This document shows positions 62,561 through 64,000 of a stretch of DNA of 64,000 bases, one piece after another (the first letter of the stretch is position 1; every line of letters starts with the position of its first letter). The notes below the pieces were generated by a model. It saw nothing but the letters and a program-made list of their open reading frames with translations, searched no databases and had not been told where the DNA came from. A program made the translations under genes and the position numbers. Location of the stretch: the NCBI RefSeq assembly GCF_000934685.1, contig NZ_JYNQ01000001.1, positions 372,001-436,000 on the forward strand, written 5' to 3'. This stretch comes from Lacinutrix sp. Hel_I_90 (lineage in GTDB: Bacteria; Bacteroidota; Bacteroidia; Flavobacteriales; Flavobacteriaceae).

Positions 62561-62597
62561 AAAAAAGGGATTGGTTTATTTTACCAATCCCTTTTTT
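62561..62597 (-). terminator. Terminator after the M36 peptidase gene
   Basis: AAAAAAGGGATTGGT and ACCAATCCCTTTTTT pair perfectly around TTATTTT. It lies 18 bases after the peptidase stop on the minus strand. Confidence 0.93.
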
Positions 62598-62615
62598 ATT
62601 AAAAATTAAAGCACT

Positions 62616-64000
62616 CTAGTTCTTAATAATTCGTTTAGTGCTTTGTAAACCATTGTTTTCAACAGAAACAAAATAAAGACCAGAAGCTAGTTGACTTAAA
62701 TCAACACTTATTTTAGTAGACTCCATTGTTTTAACAGCTATTTCTTTAGAGAAATTTCTACCTAAAACATCATAAACCGAGACATTAGCATTATCTAAAG
62801 CTTGAGAAGCTTGAATAAAAACAACATCACTTGTTGGGTTTGGATAGATTGAAAAGCCTTCAATATTCATATCTTTTACCGATAGAGACGGACTAATAAG
62901 TACAGCCTGTTTTTTACTGTCTGAGAAGCTATTACCAGTCACTGTATTTTCAATTACTGCTGCAGCATGATCTGTTAAAGAAACATTATCAATGTACCAA
63001 CCATCGCCACCAACTGCTGCATCCGTTTCAAATTTAAATCTAATTTGTATGGTCCCAGGAAAATCTGTTAATGGTATAGTACTTGTTGTAATGCAACCAT
63101 TACTATTTCCAGAAAAAGCAGGTGTTGAAGGATTATCATTTACATAACCATTATAACCGTTTGAATCAAAATAAGCAGCTAAATCGGTCCATGTGGCACC
63201 ACCATCATTAGTGATTTCAACAAAACCACCATCCCAATTCTCTTCAGTGTTAAAACTATGATTGAAGGATAAAACGGCTACACCATTAAGAATAAAGGGG
63301 TTCAGCGTAATATATCGTAGAGAGTTTGAAGCGATATCACTGCAATAGTAAGACGAGCTTCCGCAAATAGGATCATTGGTAATGGTCCAAGCATTTGGGC
63401 CAGAACCAGACTCCGTCCAGTTTGCAGCGGCATCCATATTATCTTGAAATACACTCATTGGAGCATAGTAGCTTCCGTTTTTTATTCGAGCTTCATAGGT
63501 ATACGTTAAACTGCTTCCAGTTGCCAAGTTAGCAATTGTAGGATAGCTCACCGCATTCGCATTAAAGGCTCCGCTATTACTTGCAGAGTTAGCGACATAA
63601 TCTAGAGTTACATTACTAAAATTACTTGCTACGTTAACATCTGTATCTTCATTACAATTGTCGATAAATATAGAAAAAGCAACAGTATCTCCCTCATTTG
63701 CAATGTTCACATCGGATGCATTTGATACTCTAACCCCTAAGTCTGTAGGTAAATCGTAAGCTTCGGCGCCATCTGCTCTTGAAGCAGAACTACCTTGAGA
63801 AGCACTAAATCCAAGACCTCGTCTTGCAAAAACTTCCCAAATAGCACAACGATAAGCCCCATCATATAGTAATTCGTCAGCTGCTAAAATAGCATCTCTT
63901 CCATCAACAAAACCAGGGCTACAAGGTTGTAATTTTAAGCCTTGAAGCACTAAGTGTAAAGCGATATTGTTACCACCTGTTCCGTTGTACACATCGGCAT
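62616..64000 (-). CDS. M36 (fungalysin-type) metallopeptidase with T9SS sorting domain (C-terminal part)
   Basis: The gene runs off the right edge; 461 codons are visible. The first part (NGTGGNNIALHLVLQGLKLQ, FVDGRDAILAADELLYDG, CAIWEVFARRGLGFSASQGS) is the C-terminal end of an M36 catalytic domain; the zinc site is outside the window. A beta-sandwich with CARDB/DUF11-like repeat (SNASDVNIANEGDTVAFSIF) and a MAM-like domain (about visible residues 170-345) follow. The last 80 residues (FSIYPNPTSDVVFIQ ... LASGLYFVSVENNG) are a T9SS type A signal. So it is a secreted protease. Confidence 0.93.
   Translation of the reverse strand, partial: ADVYNGTGGNNIALHLVLQGLKLQPCSPGFVDGRDAILAADELLYDGAYRCAIWEVFARRGLGFSASQGSSASRADGAEAYDLPTDLGVRVSNASDVNIANEGDTVAFSIFIDNCNEDTDVNVASNFSNVTLDYVANSASNSGAFNANAVSYPTIANLATGSSLTYTYEARIKNGSYYAPMSVFQDNMDAAANWTESGSGPNAWTITNDPICGSSSYYCSDIASNSLRYITLNPFILNGVAVLSFNHSFNTEENWDGGFVEITNDGGATWTDLAAYFDSNGYNGYVNDNPSTPAFSGNSNGCITTSTIPLTDFPGTIQIRFKFETDAAVGGDGWYIDNVSLTDHAAAVIENTVTGNSFSDSKKQAVLISPSLSVKDMNIEGFSIYPNPTSDVVFIQASQALDNANVSVYDVLGRNFSKEIAVKTMESTKISVDLSQLASGLYFVSVENNGLQSTKRIIKN

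Noticed and set aside
1-64000. tRNA, rRNA, CRISPR or insertion sequence
   Set aside because: By eye I found no cloverleaf, regular spaced repeats or transposase; a profile search would be needed for certainty.

Overview
The window is low-GC DNA from a member of the Bacteroidota, almost certainly a marine-type Flavobacteriaceae. The evidence is two proteins with type IX secretion (T9SS) C-terminal sorting domains, AT-rich start regions with few Shine-Dalgarno sites, several -7 boxes of the Bacteroidota form TAnnTTTG, and many family-typical proteins (fused HisIE, YaiO, PycTM domain, M36 peptidase with a T9SS tail). I saw no rRNA, tRNA, CRISPR array or insertion sequence. Species cannot be told from this window.

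Layout. 1-2.6 kb: end of a histidine operon (hisH partial, hisA, hisF, hisIE). 2.7-8.9 kb: housekeeping and stress genes (TruA-like synthase, Dps, MscS, DUF1328 peptide, small lipoprotein, Gre-like factor, thioesterase) and a decayed DUF72 gene. 8.9-14.0 kb: T9SS-exported vanadium-haloperoxidase/PAP2-like protein and an M16 peptidase lipoprotein. 14.2-22.2 kb: two convergent gene pairs holding two exported SxxK serine hydrolases, an ATP/ADP-translocase-like membrane protein fused to HEAT repeats, and an exported PPDK-like dikinase. 24.1-34.4 kb: a redox/electrophile-detoxification region (peroxiredoxin, OsmC, Zn- and Fe-alcohol dehydrogenases, old yellow enzyme, aldehyde dehydrogenase, DJ-1/PfpI lipoprotein, quinone-oxidoreductase-like MDR, nitroreductase) with a TetR repressor whose palindromic operator lies in its own promoter. 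34.6-37.6 kb: cold-shock protein plus two DEAD-box helicases. 37.7-46.4 kb: mixed genes including an unusual zinc-knuckle SDR, an orphan PycTM-like membrane protein, an M23/LysM peptidase and glutaminase. 46.6-52.7 kb: tyrosinase, CxxCH lipoprotein, cysteine-bearing membrane protein and flavin amine oxidase. 53.1-58.1 kb: an inducible mutagenesis cassette (S24 repressor, DinB-type polymerase, reduced DnaE). 58.3-62.2 kb: YaiO-like outer-membrane protein facing an operon of response regulator, HEAT membrane protein and GT2 synthase. 62.6-64 kb: C-terminal part of an M36 peptidase with T9SS tail.

Most notable signals. (1) The tyrosinase operon and the amine-oxidase gene, 4 kb apart, carry the same 16-bp element (AAACAGGTATTTATAC) exactly 25 bp upstream of a TARCTTTR -7 box, which argues they form one co-regulated oxidative system. 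(2) The exported dikinase next to a nucleotide-translocase-like protein raises the question of nucleotide-dependent chemistry outside the cytoplasm. (3) The S24-dinB-dnaE cassette has tandem operators in a very short divergent promoter, and its DnaE has lost PHP metal ligands. (4) Two decayed genes (DUF72, and a general-stress PNPOx-like gene) were missed by simple ORF calling.
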